Assembly (NCBI RefSeq): GCF_900188375.1
Contig: NZ_FZOO01000003.1
Location: forward strand, 186,001 to 250,000
Length of the DNA stretch: 64,000 nucleotides
Direction: 5' to 3'
Origin: Geodermatophilus pulveris
GTDB taxonomy: Bacteria; Actinomycetota; Actinomycetes; Mycobacteriales; Geodermatophilaceae
This document shows, piece after piece, positions 37,633 to 46,308 of the stretch. The notes below the pieces were generated by a model that had not been told where the DNA came from, ran no database searches, and worked only from the letters and a program-made list of their open reading frames with translations. How positions within the stretch are numbered: the stretch's first letter is position 1; each line of letters begins with the position of its first letter. The position numbers and the translations under genes were made by a program.

Positions 37633-38411
37633 CCCCGGCCGGCGAACAGCGCGTTGGCGCGCTCCAGGTCGGCCTCGAAGTCCACCTCGACGGCGGCGTG
37701 CCGGGAGATGTCCAGCGGCCGGACGTGCAGCCCGGCGGCGGCGATCGCGGTCTCGATGCCGCGCTCGAAGTAGTCCTGCTCCGCGCACGCGGCCAGGTGC
37801 TCGACCAGCACCGGCTTGTCCGCAGACGACACGTGGTTGATGCCCACGGCCTCGCCGAGGCCACCGACCACGGTCTTGGACAACTCGGCGATCCAGCCCT
37901 CGGCGTCGACGGTGTACTTGACCTCCTCGTCGGCGACGGCGGAGGTGTCGACGCAGACGAAGCTCTCGTCGGCCCGCAGCGCCGGCAGGGCGGTCTCCAG
38001 CACCGCCGGGTCGAAGACGACGTCGCCGTTGAGCCACAGCACGCCGCCCGCCGGGGTGACGCGCAGCGCCCGCAGCAGGCTCTGCGAGGTGTTGGTGACC
38101 CGGTAGTCGGGGTTGTAGGCGAACCGCACGTCGGGTACCGCCCGCATGACCCGCTCGGCCTCGAACCCGACGACCACGGTGACGTCGACGGCGGGCCCGA
38201 GCACCGAGCGCAGCGCGTCGAGCTGGCGCTGCAGGATGGTGCGCCCGTCGTGCAGCGGGGTCAGCGGCTTGGGCCAGGGCCGGCCCAGCCGGGTGCCCAT
38301 CCCGGCGGCCAGGATGACCACCTGCACCGGGAGGTCGCCCAGGCGCGGGCCCGGGGCGGCGTCCGCCGGCCCGGTCAGATCAGCGGCGGTGGTGGCGCGG
38401 TCAGCGAGCAC
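37599..38411 (-). CDS. Sugar/polyol-phosphate nucleotidyltransferase
   Basis: 270 residues. Glycosyltransferase-A-like NTP transferase: VILAAGMGTRLGRPWPKPLTPL (nucleotide-binding G-x-G-T-R-x6-PK), GDVVFD around residue 130 for the metal-binding Asp, and a C-terminal acceptor region (VEVDFEADLERANAL). Resembles LicC-type choline-phosphate cytidylyltransferases. It overlaps by 11 nt the CDP-glycerol glycerophosphotransferase upstream, suggesting it supplies a CDP-activated polyol or choline for the same polymer. Confidence 0.85.
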   Translation of the reverse strand: MLADRATTAADLTGPADAAPGPRLGDLPVQVVILAAGMGTRLGRPWPKPLTPLHDGRTILQRQLDALRSVLGPAVDVTVVVGFEAERVMRAVPDVRFAYNPDYRVTNTSQSLLRALRVTPAGGVLWLNGDVVFDPAVLETALPALRADESFVCVDTSAVADEEVKYTVDAEGWIAELSKTVVGGLGEAVGINHVSSADKPVLVEHLAACAEQDYFERGIETAIAAAGLHVRPLDISRHAAVEVDFEADLERANALFAGRGHLQPVTGDPA

Positions 38412-39576
38412 GGTCGTCCCCTCCTCGGGTGGTGGTTCCGGCGGCTGCTGCCGACGGGGTGAGCAGGTCGAGGACGCGCCCGGTGGCGTGCCCGTCCTCG
38501 AGGTGGCAGAAGGTCTCCCGGAAGCGGGCGTACCGCGCCGCGTGCGGCGCCGTCGTTGCGTCCAGGTCGGCGAGTGCGTCGACGAGCTCGGCGCTGGTGG
38601 CCAGCACCGGCCCCGGTGCGACCTCCTCCAGGTCGACGTAGAAGCCGCGCAGGTCGTTCCGGTAGTGGTCGAGGTCGTAGGCGAACAGCAGCACCGGCTT
38701 GCCCGTGACGGCGAAGTCGAACATCACCGAGGAGTAGTCGGTGACCAGCACGTCGGCGGCCAGGTACAGCCCCGCCGGGTCCGGCTCGGCGGAGACGTCG
38801 AGCACCGGGATGCCGGCGGGCAGGTCGAGCCGGTCGACCACGATGTTGTGCAGCCGGACCAGCAGGACGTGGTCGGCGCCCAGCCGCGCAGCGAAGGCGT
38901 CGAGGTCGATCCGCAGGTCGGCGCCGGAGCCGCCGGTGCCGTCGAGCACCTGGTCGTCGCGCCAGGTGGGGGCGTAGAGCACCGCCGTCGTCCCCTCGGC
39001 GAGGCCCAGCCGCGCGCGCACCCGGGCCCGGACGGCGTCGCGGTCCGGGCTGCTCAGGACGTCGTTGCGCGGGTAGCCGGTCTCGTGCACCGGCCCCCGG
39101 AAGCCGAAGGCGCCGCGCAGCCGCTCGGTGCTCCAGGCGTTGGGGGACAGCAGGTGGTCCCACCGGGCGACGTCACGGTCGGCGGCGTCCAGCCAGCCCG
39201 GCCGGAACGGGGCGTCGTGGTGGATGCGCTTGAGCGGGGTGCCGTGCCAGGTCTGCAGGTAGGTGGTGCCGGGGGACTTGTCCCACGGCAGGGACAGGCA
39301 GTCGTTGGCGACGACGACGTCGGCGGCCTCCAGCGCCGCTCGGGCGTCCGGGGTGCCGTGCTGGACGGTGTGGACGCCGGCCGGGAAGGCGTCGTGGGTG
39401 GCGGGGGTGCACAGCCAGGTGTGCGTGTCGGTGCCGGCGCCCCGCGCGAGGACACCCTCGTAGAGGGCGCGGGGGTTGTCGGCGTAGAGGCCGCGGAAGC
39501 AGGACCAGACGAACCTCACCGCCGGCGGCCCTGGCGGGGGCCGCCCAGCAGGCGTCCACGTGTGGTCATGCAGCAT
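38401..39576 (-). CDS. CDP-glycerol glycerophosphotransferase-like protein
   Basis: 391 residues from the ATG after GAAGGA; a longer open frame upstream has no similarity. Family features: VWSCFRGLYADNPRALYE, YLQTWHGTPLKRI, VLYAPTWRDDQV, VLVTDYSSVMFDFAVTGKPVLLFAYD. This is the TagF/TagB-like fold that adds glycerol-phosphate (or ribitol-phosphate) to make teichoic-acid-type wall polymers. Operon partner of the nucleotidyltransferase. Confidence 0.93.
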   Translation of the reverse strand: MLHDHTWTPAGRPPPGPPAVRFVWSCFRGLYADNPRALYEGVLARGAGTDTHTWLCTPATHDAFPAGVHTVQHGTPDARAALEAADVVVANDCLSLPWDKSPGTTYLQTWHGTPLKRIHHDAPFRPGWLDAADRDVARWDHLLSPNAWSTERLRGAFGFRGPVHETGYPRNDVLSSPDRDAVRARVRARLGLAEGTTAVLYAPTWRDDQVLDGTGGSGADLRIDLDAFAARLGADHVLLVRLHNIVVDRLDLPAGIPVLDVSAEPDPAGLYLAADVLVTDYSSVMFDFAVTGKPVLLFAYDLDHYRNDLRGFYVDLEEVAPGPVLATSAELVDALADLDATTAPHAARYARFRETFCHLEDGHATGRVLDLLTPSAAAAGTTTRGGDDRAR

Positions 39577-39920
39577 CCGGTCCTTCTCGTGGCGAGCGGT
39601 CTGCCCCCTTCGGCGGTCCTGGCCGGGCCGGCGGTCTCTGCCGCAGGTGAACAGGAGCCCTCGACCGGGTGGTGCAGCAGCGACAACAACTACACGCACA
39701 GGGGGCCGGCCGTCGAGTCCGCAGCTCGGGACCGATACCCGATCGAGGCCCGCCCGGCCGGCGACCGGCGTCCGGCGCGGGTGTGCCCGACGTCACGCCC
39801 GGCGAGTCCCGAGCCGACACGCCGTACGCATGGTCACGGACTCATCACGGGGTGTTTGGATGCCTCCCTACCCACTCGGGCCCGGCGACGGGCGTTCTCC
39901 CCCCACGAACGGGCAGGTGC
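39577..39920. other. Intergenic region between glycerophosphotransferase and M23 genes
   Basis: 344 bp without a convincing gene. It holds divergent promoters for the two neighbours. I looked for a c-di-AMP (ydaO-type) riboswitch, common before cell-wall hydrolases in actinobacteria, and saw no recognisable core. Some inverted GC-rich stretches only. Confidence 0.4.
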
Positions 39921-40676
39921 ATGGCTGGTCGGCGTTCCGCGGCGCGCCCCCGGGACCTCCGGGTCCCCCGGACCCCCCGGTCCTCCCGGGCGGTCCCGGC
40001 CCCGCGCCGCGGCCCGATGCTGCTGGCGGCGCTGGTGCTCGGCGGCCTGGTGGCCGGCGTCACGGGTGTGTCCAACGCCTCGGACGCGCCGGCCGGCCCG
40101 ACGTCGGTGCTCGCCGCGCAGATGGAGCTGGTCACCGCGGGCGACGACGTCGAGACGATGCCCATGGCCTCGATCACCGTCGCGGAGGCCGAGGCCCGGC
40201 TGGCGGAGGTCGCCGCCTCCCGCGCCGAGCGGGCCGCCGCCGAGGCGGCCGCGGCCGAGGCGGCCCGGGAGGCCGCGCGGCCCAAGGCGGTGCTGCCAGT
40301 GGCGGGCGCCCGCTTCACCAGCGGCTACGGCGCCCGGTGGGGCACCTTCCACCACGGGATCGACCTGGCCGCGCCGATGCGCACGCCGGAGTACGCGGCC
40401 ATGGACGGCGTCGTGCTGCGGGCCGGCTCGGCCAGCGGCTTCGGACTGGCCGTCTACGTGCTCCACGAGAACGGCGACGTCACCGTCTACGGCCACATGG
40501 ACTCCATCCTGGTGGAGCCCGGCCAGTACGTGGAGGCCGGCGAGACGATCGCCCTGCTCGGCAACCGCGGGCAGTCGACCGGACCGCACCTGCACTTCGA
40601 GGTGCACCAGGGCGGGATGGACGGCAAGCGCATCGACCCGGTGCCGTGGCTGGCCGCGCGCGGCGTCGACATCTGA
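39921..40676 (+). CDS. M23 family peptidoglycan endopeptidase-like protein
   Basis: 251 residues from ATG. Basic N-terminus and membrane/signal segment (PMLLAALVLGGLVAGVTG), an Ala/Glu coiled-coil-like stretch (about 90-120), then the M23 LytM domain: FTSGYGARWGTFHHGIDLAAP (HxxxD), VYGHMDSIL and HLHFEV (HxH). All zinc ligands are present, so it should cut peptidoglycan cross-links outside the cell. The antisense tail of the island integrase reading frame overlaps its last 197 bp. Confidence 0.92.
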   Translation: MAGRRSAARPRDLRVPRTPRSSRAVPAPRRGPMLLAALVLGGLVAGVTGVSNASDAPAGPTSVLAAQMELVTAGDDVETMPMASITVAEAEARLAEVAASRAERAAAEAAAAEAAREAARPKAVLPVAGARFTSGYGARWGTFHHGIDLAAPMRTPEYAAMDGVVLRAGSASGFGLAVYVLHENGDVTVYGHMDSILVEPGQYVEAGETIALLGNRGQSTGPHLHFEVHQGGMDGKRIDPVPWLAARGVDI

Positions 40677-42048
40677 GCCGACCCCTGCACGGGCCACCGG
40701 GCCGGGGCCTGTACAGTCGTCCCCGGTCCGGACGCACCGGAACGGGCCGCGCGGGGCTGTGGCGCAGCTGGTAGCGCACCACACTGGCAGTGTGGGGGTC
40801 AGGGGTTCGAGTCCCCTCAGCTCCACCCCGATGACCAGGCCGTTCTCCTTCGGGGGAGCGGCCTGAGTCGTCTCTGGTTGCAGTTGTGGTTGCAGTTTGC
40901 CCACCCTTACCTGGCAGCAGCAGGGCGCTCATCCGATCGGCCGCTTCGCGGGCCAGGGCCGGCATGACGTGGCTGTAGATGTCCATCGTGGTGCGCATCT
41001 GGCTGTGGCCGAGCAGCTCCATGACGACCCGCGGGTGCACGTTCTCGCTGAGCAGGAGAGTGGCGGCGGTGTGCCGGCCGTCGTGCAGGCGGACGTGGCG
41101 GACGCCGGCTTTGTGGAGCAGGCGGGTCCAGTCGTCGTAGTCGGTCTTCTTGTCGATCGGCCGGCCGTTGGGCTGGGCGAAGACCAGGTCCTCGTCGTGC
41201 CACTCGGAGCCGGCCAGCATCCGCTCGCCGAGCTGGCGGGCCCTGTGCTCGTGCAGGGCACCGACGAGCGGCAGCGGGAGAGCAAGGGTGCGCTGGCTGC
41301 GGCGGGTCTTGGGCTCCTCGTAGATCAGCCCGCCGCGGACCCGGTGGATGCTCCGCCGGACCGTCAGCGTGCCGGTGAGCAGGTCGATGTCCTTCCACTG
41401 CAGCGCGAGGGCCTCGGACTGCCGCAGACCGAGTGCGAGGGCCACCGTCCAGCGCGCGGAGTTGCGCACGTGAGCCGCGGCGCCCAGGACGGCCCGGGCC
41501 TCGCCGAGGTCGAGGGCGGTGGCGAGGTCGCTCTGCTTCTGAGCGGGTGGATCGACGAGCCCGGCCACGTTGCGGGCGACGTGGCCACGTTGCATGGCGA
41601 CGGTGAGCGCTCTGGACAGGAGGCGGTGATGGCGCAGCACGGTGGCGGGGGAGTAGCCGGCATCGAGGAGCGCTGTGTAGAGCTGGTCGAGGTGCTCGGG
41701 GCGCAGCCGGTCGAGGCGGTGCCGTCCGACTCCGGGGATCAGGTGCTTGCGGACGGCGGACTCGTAGCTCTCCAGCGTCCGCTGCCGCACCCGGCGCGGG
41801 GCGATGGTGGTGAGCCAGTGCTCGAGCCACCACGCGACCGTCGGGGTGGACGTCTCGCTGACCGTCCCGGTGTCGCGCTGGCGTTCGAGCTCTCGGACCT
41901 TCGTGACCACGACGCCGCGGCTCTTGCTGCTGACGTGCCGGCGGTCGAGCTTGCCGGCGAGCGTGAACCCGACGGAGACGTAGCCGTGCCAGCGCCCGTC
42001 GGCGCCCTTGTAGATCGTCGACTCGCCGTTCGACGCGCGTGTCGCCAT
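40480..42048 (-). CDS. Tyrosine recombinase (integrase) of the island
   Basis: Open frame of 522 codons. The first ~390 are a phage-type integrase: SAM-like N-terminal domain (ESYESAVRKHLIPGVGRHRLDRL) and a catalytic domain with R (GLRQSEALALQWKDID), H-x-x-R (RLHDGRHTAATLLL), H (ELLGHSQMRTTMDIYSHV) and the nucleophile Tyr in DIYSHV. From about residue 408 the frame runs antisense through the whole tRNA-Ala and on into the M23 gene, so the last ~115 residues are host-derived and probably not the native C-terminus. Confidence 0.9.
   Translation of the reverse strand: MATRASNGESTIYKGADGRWHGYVSVGFTLAGKLDRRHVSSKSRGVVVTKVRELERQRDTGTVSETSTPTVAWWLEHWLTTIAPRRVRQRTLESYESAVRKHLIPGVGRHRLDRLRPEHLDQLYTALLDAGYSPATVLRHHRLLSRALTVAMQRGHVARNVAGLVDPPAQKQSDLATALDLGEARAVLGAAAHVRNSARWTVALALGLRQSEALALQWKDIDLLTGTLTVRRSIHRVRGGLIYEEPKTRRSQRTLALPLPLVGALHEHRARQLGERMLAGSEWHDEDLVFAQPNGRPIDKKTDYDDWTRLLHKAGVRHVRLHDGRHTAATLLLSENVHPRVVMELLGHSQMRTTMDIYSHVMPALAREAADRMSALLLPGKGGQTATTTATRDDSGRSPEGERPGHRGGAEGTRTPDPHTASVVRYQLRHSPARPVPVRPDRGRLYRPRPGGPCRGRLRCRRRARPATAPGRCACRPSRPGAPRSAGAVRSTARGCRAGRSSRRPPRTGRAPPGWSPCGRRR
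40753..40825 (+). tRNA. tRNA-Ala (GGC)
   Basis: Full cloverleaf: acceptor GGGGCTG pairs with CAGCTCC (one G-U), D-stem GCGC/GCGC, anticodon stem CCACA/TGTGG with loop CTGGCAG (anticodon GGC), T-stem AGGGG/CCCCT with loop TTCGAGT. The 3' CCA is not fully encoded (CCC). A TACAGT -10-like box lies 40 bp upstream. It is the likely integration site of the downstream mobile element. Confidence 0.96.
40795..40865. other. Putative left attachment site (attL) at tRNA-Ala 3' end
   Basis: A tyrosine integrase reads toward and through the 3' half of the tRNA gene, the usual layout for tRNA-targeting elements, which preserve the tRNA 3' end. The exact crossover core cannot be set because I find no second copy of the tRNA 3' end down to 64,000. 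The hairpin GGCCGTTCTCC/GGGGGAGCGGCC at 40,838-40,863 follows directly and may terminate the tRNA transcript. Confidence 0.55.
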
Positions 42049-42121
42049 CGGTCACCTCTGGGTCGTGGGCTGGAGGTTCAGTCTCGTCGAGCGCTCGGCT
42101 GCGGGCGGGAGCCCTGGGGAG

Positions 42122-42409
42122 TCACGCCGCGTCTGGGGACTCCGGGCCGAGCTCGAAGAGTCCCCGCTGGTCCGTGCTGGCCCGGGTCCGTCGCCGCGCG
42201 CGAGGGGCTTCCAGGCCGCGGACGTAGCGCTCGAGCTCGGCCCGGGACAGCCGGCAGCTGCGGCCGATGTGCACCGGGCGCAGGTCGCCTGCCTTCATGA
42301 GGGCGTAGATCGTGGTGCGGCCGACGCGGAGCACCTCGGCGGCCTCCTCGGGCGTGAGCAGCAGCGAGTCGCTGGACACCGGCTCCCGATGTCGCTGCAC
42401 GTCGCCCAT
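42122..42409 (-). CDS. Excisionase/HTH_17 DNA-binding protein
   Basis: 95 residues from the ATG preceded by GAGGAGG six bases upstream. Helix-turn-helix of the MerR-like excisionase type: LLLTPEEAAEVLRVGRTTIYALMKAGDLRPVHIGRSCRLSRAELERYVRGL. Located 73 bp upstream of the integrase on the same strand, the normal xis-int order. Directs excision versus integration and may regulate the int promoter. Confidence 0.88.
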   Translation of the reverse strand: MGDVQRHREPVSSDSLLLTPEEAAEVLRVGRTTIYALMKAGDLRPVHIGRSCRLSRAELERYVRGLEAPRARRRTRASTDQRGLFELGPESPDAA

Positions 42410-42777
42410 GTCGCCCTCCTCGTCGGCCGACCTCGTGCGCCGGCGTTCGTCGCGGCAGCCCGCCTGGAGAAGGCGCCACCTTCGGCCGATTGGTGACACT
42501 GCACGGCGAAGTTCCTGTCTTTCTCCGGTTCTCCTGCAGTTCGGGCCTTCGATCACCGGGGGCGGCGTCCTTCGAGTCCCTCGTCCTCCCGGCTTGCTCC
42601 GGTGTGTCTCCGGTATTCCTCCGGTACGTCGAGGGGCGCGGGCGGTGTCATGCGATCGCTGGCGTTCGGGCGGTCACCGGTCGCAGCGCAAGCATCGAGG
42701 GTCCGGCTCGACGAGGCCCGCACGGTCCGGGGCTCGGCGTGCTGAGCTTGGTTGGCGGGCACGGGCACACTGGGCGC
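42410..42777. other. Non-coding gap between xis and the toxin-antitoxin pair
   Basis: 368 bp with lower coding bias than its neighbours. It should carry the xis-int promoter (minus) and the antitoxin promoter (plus). I see no conserved gene or clear repeat in it. Confidence 0.35.
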
Positions 42778-43014
42778 ATGAGTTCCGACCGGCTGGGGTT
42801 GATCAGCACCGATCCGGCCGTGCTGAGCGGCCAGGCGGTGATCGCCGGCACCCGCGTGCCGGTCAGCGTGGTGCTCGACTGCCTTGCCGCCGGGATGAGC
42901 ACCGAACAGATCGTCGAGGAGTACCCGACCCTGACCTCCGAAGGCGTGCAGGCCGCCGCCGCTTACGGGGCGCTGCTGGCCCGCGAGGAATTGGTCCCGC
43001 TGGGCCCCGAGTGA
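42778..43014 (+). CDS. DUF433 antitoxin
   Basis: 78 residues from ATG. DUF433 pattern: GLISTDPAVLSGQAVIAGTRVPVSVVLDCLAAGMSTEQIVEEYPTLT read in pieces, with a winged-helix DNA-binding fold. The stop overlaps the start of a DUF5615 gene (GTGA), the typical VapBC-like antitoxin-toxin order. It would bind the toxin and its own promoter. Confidence 0.87.
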   Translation: MSSDRLGLISTDPAVLSGQAVIAGTRVPVSVVLDCLAAGMSTEQIVEEYPTLTSEGVQAAAAYGALLAREELVPLGPE

Positions 43015-43370
43015 AGGTCAAGCTCGACGAGAACATCCCTCGTTCAGCCCGCCAGGTTCTCATCGCCGCCGGACACGATGTCGACACCGTCGTCGACGAG
43101 GACCTCGCAGGTGCAACTGATCCGCAGGTCGTGGCCGCTGCGGCGGCTGTCGGACGCCTGTTGATCACGTTGGATCGGGGACTGGGCGACATCCGGGCGT
43201 ACCCGCCGGGTAGCCATGCCGGCATCCTGGTGCTTCGCCCGTCTGACCAGTCGGTGCAAACCGTGGCCGCTGCGCTCGCGGAGGTGGTCGCGGGTCACGA
43301 CCTGACCACGCTGGCCGGCACGGTCACCGTCGCGCAACGCGGCCTGCTGCGTATCCGCCGTCTCCAATAG
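43011..43370 (+). CDS. DUF5615 PIN-like toxin
   Basis: 119 residues from the GTG in the 4-nt overlap. PIN-like fold: VKLDENIPRSARQVLIAAGHDVDTVVDEDLAG (first acidic residues), LLITLDRGLGDIRAYPPGSHAGILVLRP. Asp residues needed for an RNase-type site are present. Members are toxins paired with DUF433; the target RNA is unknown. Probably stabilises the integrated element. Confidence 0.87.
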   Translation: MKVKLDENIPRSARQVLIAAGHDVDTVVDEDLAGATDPQVVAAAAAVGRLLITLDRGLGDIRAYPPGSHAGILVLRPSDQSVQTVAAALAEVVAGHDLTTLAGTVTVAQRGLLRIRRLQ

Positions 43371-44012
43371 CGGCCGAACCGCGCTTGGTCCGGCCACACG
43401 CATCGTGTCCGGCGTCCACGGGCCTGTTGGTGTCGTCGATCGGCTGGGAATCTCGGACACGTCCTGGTCCACGGTTGCTGACACGTCCTCGGCGAGTCGC
43501 CTCCGCGGCAGCGCAATCTGAAACCGGCCACGGGCCTCCGCAGCGCCGCACGCCTCGGCCAGCGTGTTCGATCCTTGCCTGGAACCCCTTCTTCCGCTCC
43601 CCTCTCGGCTGCCCAACCGGACAAGATCACGAGCCGACACACCTCATGCACCCAGGACTGCGCAATCCGTTGTGACGAGTGGCTGACGACGGGGGTGGTG
43701 ACAGAGGTGCCGTCAGCTGCCGGACGGCATGCCGCGCGGGCGTAAGCGGGGCGCGTTACCGCTCGCGCCGGGATCGGTGCGCTTCCTGGCGGGGCGTGTG
43801 CTCGGCCAGAGGGCCGGCCGTCCAGCAGGGCCGGGAGGCACGTCGCCAGCGACGGCCAGTGGCGCCGATCGGGGTACGTCGAACCGGTCGGGTCGTACCG
43901 CCCCCCTCATCTACGTCACCCCGTTGGCTTCCCGCTCAACGACTCCTGTCCCGACGTCACCGTCGACGCCTGTGCCCTACAGGAGCAGTACGGCAGCTCC
44001 GGCTCCGGGCAC
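43371..44012. other. Gap without a supported gene
   Basis: About 640 bp. Open frames exist in several phases but none shows a family match, a good ribosome site and coherent codon use together. It probably contains decayed sequence. Confidence 0.35.
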
Positions 44013-44594
44013 TCACGGGAGGTCGGGCGCGCCGCTCCAGCGGGCCCGCCGCCGGTAGGACTGCAGGACCGGGTTCAGTGCCCGGCCGAGGGCGGGCAGG
44101 TCTCGGTCGTAGACGCGGCCGTCGTCCAGTTGACCGGCGAGCTCACCGAGCAACCTCGGCCAGTCCCGGCGGGTCGGATCGAGGGGGACGCGGACTTCGA
44201 CCCACCGCTCGACCACCCGTACCGCCGTACGGCCCGAGGTCGTCGCGCGGCTCTGTTCCCAGGCTCTATGCCGGCATGTGGCCGAGCACCACTTCGGGAT
44301 CGGGCCCCGGCTGCGCGGAGTGATCGGTCCGCCGCACCATCCGCACGTCGTCGCGGCGGTGCGTCGTTCCGGCCCGTCCGCCGCTGGGGCGGCCCGGTCC
44401 GAACGGGGGCGGTCCACCGGGGCGTGCTGGCGTTGCTGGCGGTGTTGTTGCTCGCGCGCCCGCCGTCGGGCCCGGTACTCGGAGTGCCGCTGGTTCCCAT
44501 GTCCCTGAGGGTGCAGGCGTTTCCCCGGTAACCCGTCACCACGAGTTCCCGAGCCCGAGATGCAAGACGTGTGTGGCACATGATCTTGGTTCAT
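44013..44594 (-). CDS. Zinc-ribbon-like hypothetical protein of mobile elements
   Basis: 193 codons, though the true start may be up to about 60 codons later. The recognisable part holds CGWCGG and, 16 residues on, KWCSATCRHRAWEQ: a four-cysteine zinc site of the kind seen in small proteins of actinobacterial integrated elements. The tail (WVEVRVPLDPTRRDWPRLLGELAGQL...DRDLPALGRALNPVL) is helical. Could bind nucleic acid. Function unknown. Confidence 0.6.
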   Translation of the reverse strand: MNQDHVPHTSCISGSGTRGDGLPGKRLHPQGHGNQRHSEYRARRRAREQQHRQQRQHAPVDRPRSDRAAPAADGPERRTAATTCGWCGGPITPRSRGPIPKWCSATCRHRAWEQSRATTSGRTAVRVVERWVEVRVPLDPTRRDWPRLLGELAGQLDDGRVYDRDLPALGRALNPVLQSYRRRARWSGAPDLP

Positions 44595-44624
44595 CTCCAG
44601 AAGCGACCAGGAGAGGATGGCCCG

Positions 44625-45035
44625 GTGGAGCAGCGCACGAGGATCGACGTGGAGGCCCGGGTCGAGCGGGTCTGGGAGGTGCTGCGCGAGGTCGAGCGGC
44701 GCCGACGGTGACCTCGGTGCGACGTCTGGATGACGGGCCGCTGGCCGTCAGGTCGCGGGTCTGGGTGAAGCAGCCGCGGATCTCCCGACCGAGTACGTGG
44801 TGGCCGAGCTTGAGCCGAGCCGCTCGTCCATCTGCGCGGCCGCCGGCCCAAGCGTCCGCACGACCGCTCGACACCTGCTCGAGGAACTCAACACCGGTGG
44901 CATGCGCGTGACGCTGCGGTGGAGCAGGCCGGGCCCGTGGGCGTGGTGAGGGGTCGGTGCTACCGCCGGCTCACCTATCGCTCGCTCACCACCGAGGCCG
45001 AGGGGATTAAGGCGGGGAGCGAGGGACGGGGGTGA
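44625..45035 (+). pseudogene. SRPBCC (START-like) family protein remnant
   Basis: Pieces of one SRPBCC protein occur in consecutive frames. VEQRTRIDVEARVERVWEVLREVE begins at 44,625; TVTSVRRLDDGPLAVRSRVWVKQPRIS follows in another frame; then VVAELEPS; finally RRLTYRSLTTEAEGIKAGSEG ends at about 45,035. At least three frameshifts are needed, so the gene is dead. Confidence 0.65.
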
Positions 45036-45171
45036 CGTCCGGCCGTGCGTGGGTCGCGGGGGCGGGTGATTACCTGCGAGGAGTCCTTCGACCTCCCGGA
45101 GGCAAGGTCTATGCACAGGTTGTGTCTGCAGCTTGACGAGTGTGCTGTAGGTGACCAGCGCATTGAGCTAG

Positions 45172-45510
45172 CTAGGGCTGTCGGTCCTCCGTCCGAGGTC
45201 GTCGCTCGATGGCAGCTCCAGCGATTCCAAGAGCGACCTGGAACACCGTCGCCAGCAGGAGCAGGATCCGCATGAGGCTCGCGTCTTCGGCAAAGCCCCC
45301 GAGCGCCATGAGAGCGAGGGTGATTGAGGTAAGAGCTAAGACGGATGCCGAGATGAGTCCGCCCCTCGTGGCCATACGGTCAAGCCGCCGCATCCGCTCG
45401 GTGCCTGCTCGAATTTCCAGGCGCAGCACCAAGAACTGCCCGGCGAGAACGATCGGCACGATGGTCAGGACCGCGACGTAGAAGTCCGGGTATTCCGGCG
45501 GCGGGTGCAC
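45172..45510 (-). CDS. Small membrane protein, three helices
   Basis: 112 residues from GTG. Hydrophobic segments at about 10-30, 50-72 and 80-100, separated by a charged loop (LEIRAGTERMRRLDRMATRGG). The ending ERRPRTEDRQP is hydrophilic. No family recognised. Lower GC3 than the core genes, in line with its island location. Confidence 0.6.
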   Translation of the reverse strand: MHPPPEYPDFYVAVLTIVPIVLAGQFLVLRLEIRAGTERMRRLDRMATRGGLISASVLALTSITLALMALGGFAEDASLMRILLLLATVFQVALGIAGAAIERRPRTEDRQP

Positions 45511-45567
45511 GCTCGTCAGCGTCCCCGACGCTCGCCCCGCCCCCAGACGACAGGCCGACCGGTGGGG

Positions 45568-45729
45568 TCAGCGCCCATGGAGCACCGTCCCCATCAGGGC
45601 GGCCAGGTCAAGCGAGTCCGTAAAGATGGCAGTCACGGTCACTGCCGTCGCGGTGATGGCCAGCTTCACCACCGGCTGCCAGCCACCCCCCTCCGGTGAC
45701 TTGCTCGGGTTCCGGTCCCGGTGTTTCAT
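45568..45729 (-). CDS. Small single-helix membrane protein, 53 residues
   Basis: ATG with GAGGAG nine bases upstream. Charged N-terminus (MKHRDRNPSKSPEGGG), then one hydrophobic helix (about 18-37, VVKLAITATAVTVTAIF). Function unknown. Together with the gene at 45,172 it may form a two-gene minus-strand transcript (57 bp apart). Confidence 0.55.
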   Translation of the reverse strand: MKHRDRNPSKSPEGGGWQPVVKLAITATAVTVTAIFTDSLDLAALMGTVLHGR

Positions 45730-45774
45730 CGACCGCGTCTCCTCGTGTCTAGTCCTGATCGGTGGGAGACAAGG

Positions 45775-45804
45775 ACGGGTCTCCTGTTGCAGCAGGAGGC
45801 CCGT
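45775..45804. terminator. Hairpin upstream of the 53-residue gene
   Basis: ACGGG-t-CTCCTG pairs with CAGGAG-g-CCCGT around a six-base loop. It sits about 45 bp upstream of the minus-strand start, so it may be a leader hairpin or the terminator of a lost gene. Confidence 0.4.
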
Positions 45805-46308
45805 TCGCGTGTGCGAGCGGACCCGTCGACCCGTCCTCACCCTCTGTCGATCGGTAAATGCGGGGGCACGTACCGCTGAGGACGTTAGGAAGAGCGGACG
45901 GACCCGTCCAACGCTGGTGTGGGCCCGCTTCTGCACAACTTATGGACAAGTTGGTGGACACAGACGTGTCGACATGTGGAGACGGCGGGGGGCCCGCCCC
46001 GCGTCATTCGCATCGGGCCGCTGAACTGCGCGGAGGCCGCGCACCGGGTGTGGACGAGAAAAATCCCGAAAAGTCCGGTGTCTTCGCCTCGGCGTGTCGC
46101 TGGGGACAGCGGATCTGGGGACAACTAACCGGCGGGACAGTGCCCCAGGGGCAAGGCCTGGCGCAGTGAGACAGGGAAGACCATGGGCGACTCTGACCGC
46201 AGATCAAGGTCGCGCCCTGCTACGTCAGGCCCGGCGTGAAGTCGCCGTCACCTTGCCGGGGCGTCATCCCTTGACGACGCTCAGGCCCGGAGCGGAGCGT
46301 CCCGGACC
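45805..46308. other. Gap without a supported gene
   Basis: About 500 bp. Locally AT-richer than the flanks and with short open frames only. Nothing recognisable; it probably contains the promoter of the gene at 46,309. Confidence 0.3.

Noticed and set aside
39577-39920. c-di-AMP riboswitch before the M23 gene
   Set aside because: Expected in some actinobacteria, but I see no recognisable conserved core.
43729-44058. 109-codon plus-strand frame
   Set aside because: Looks coding only in part, no family match and no ribosome site; overlaps the better minus-strand zinc-ribbon gene.
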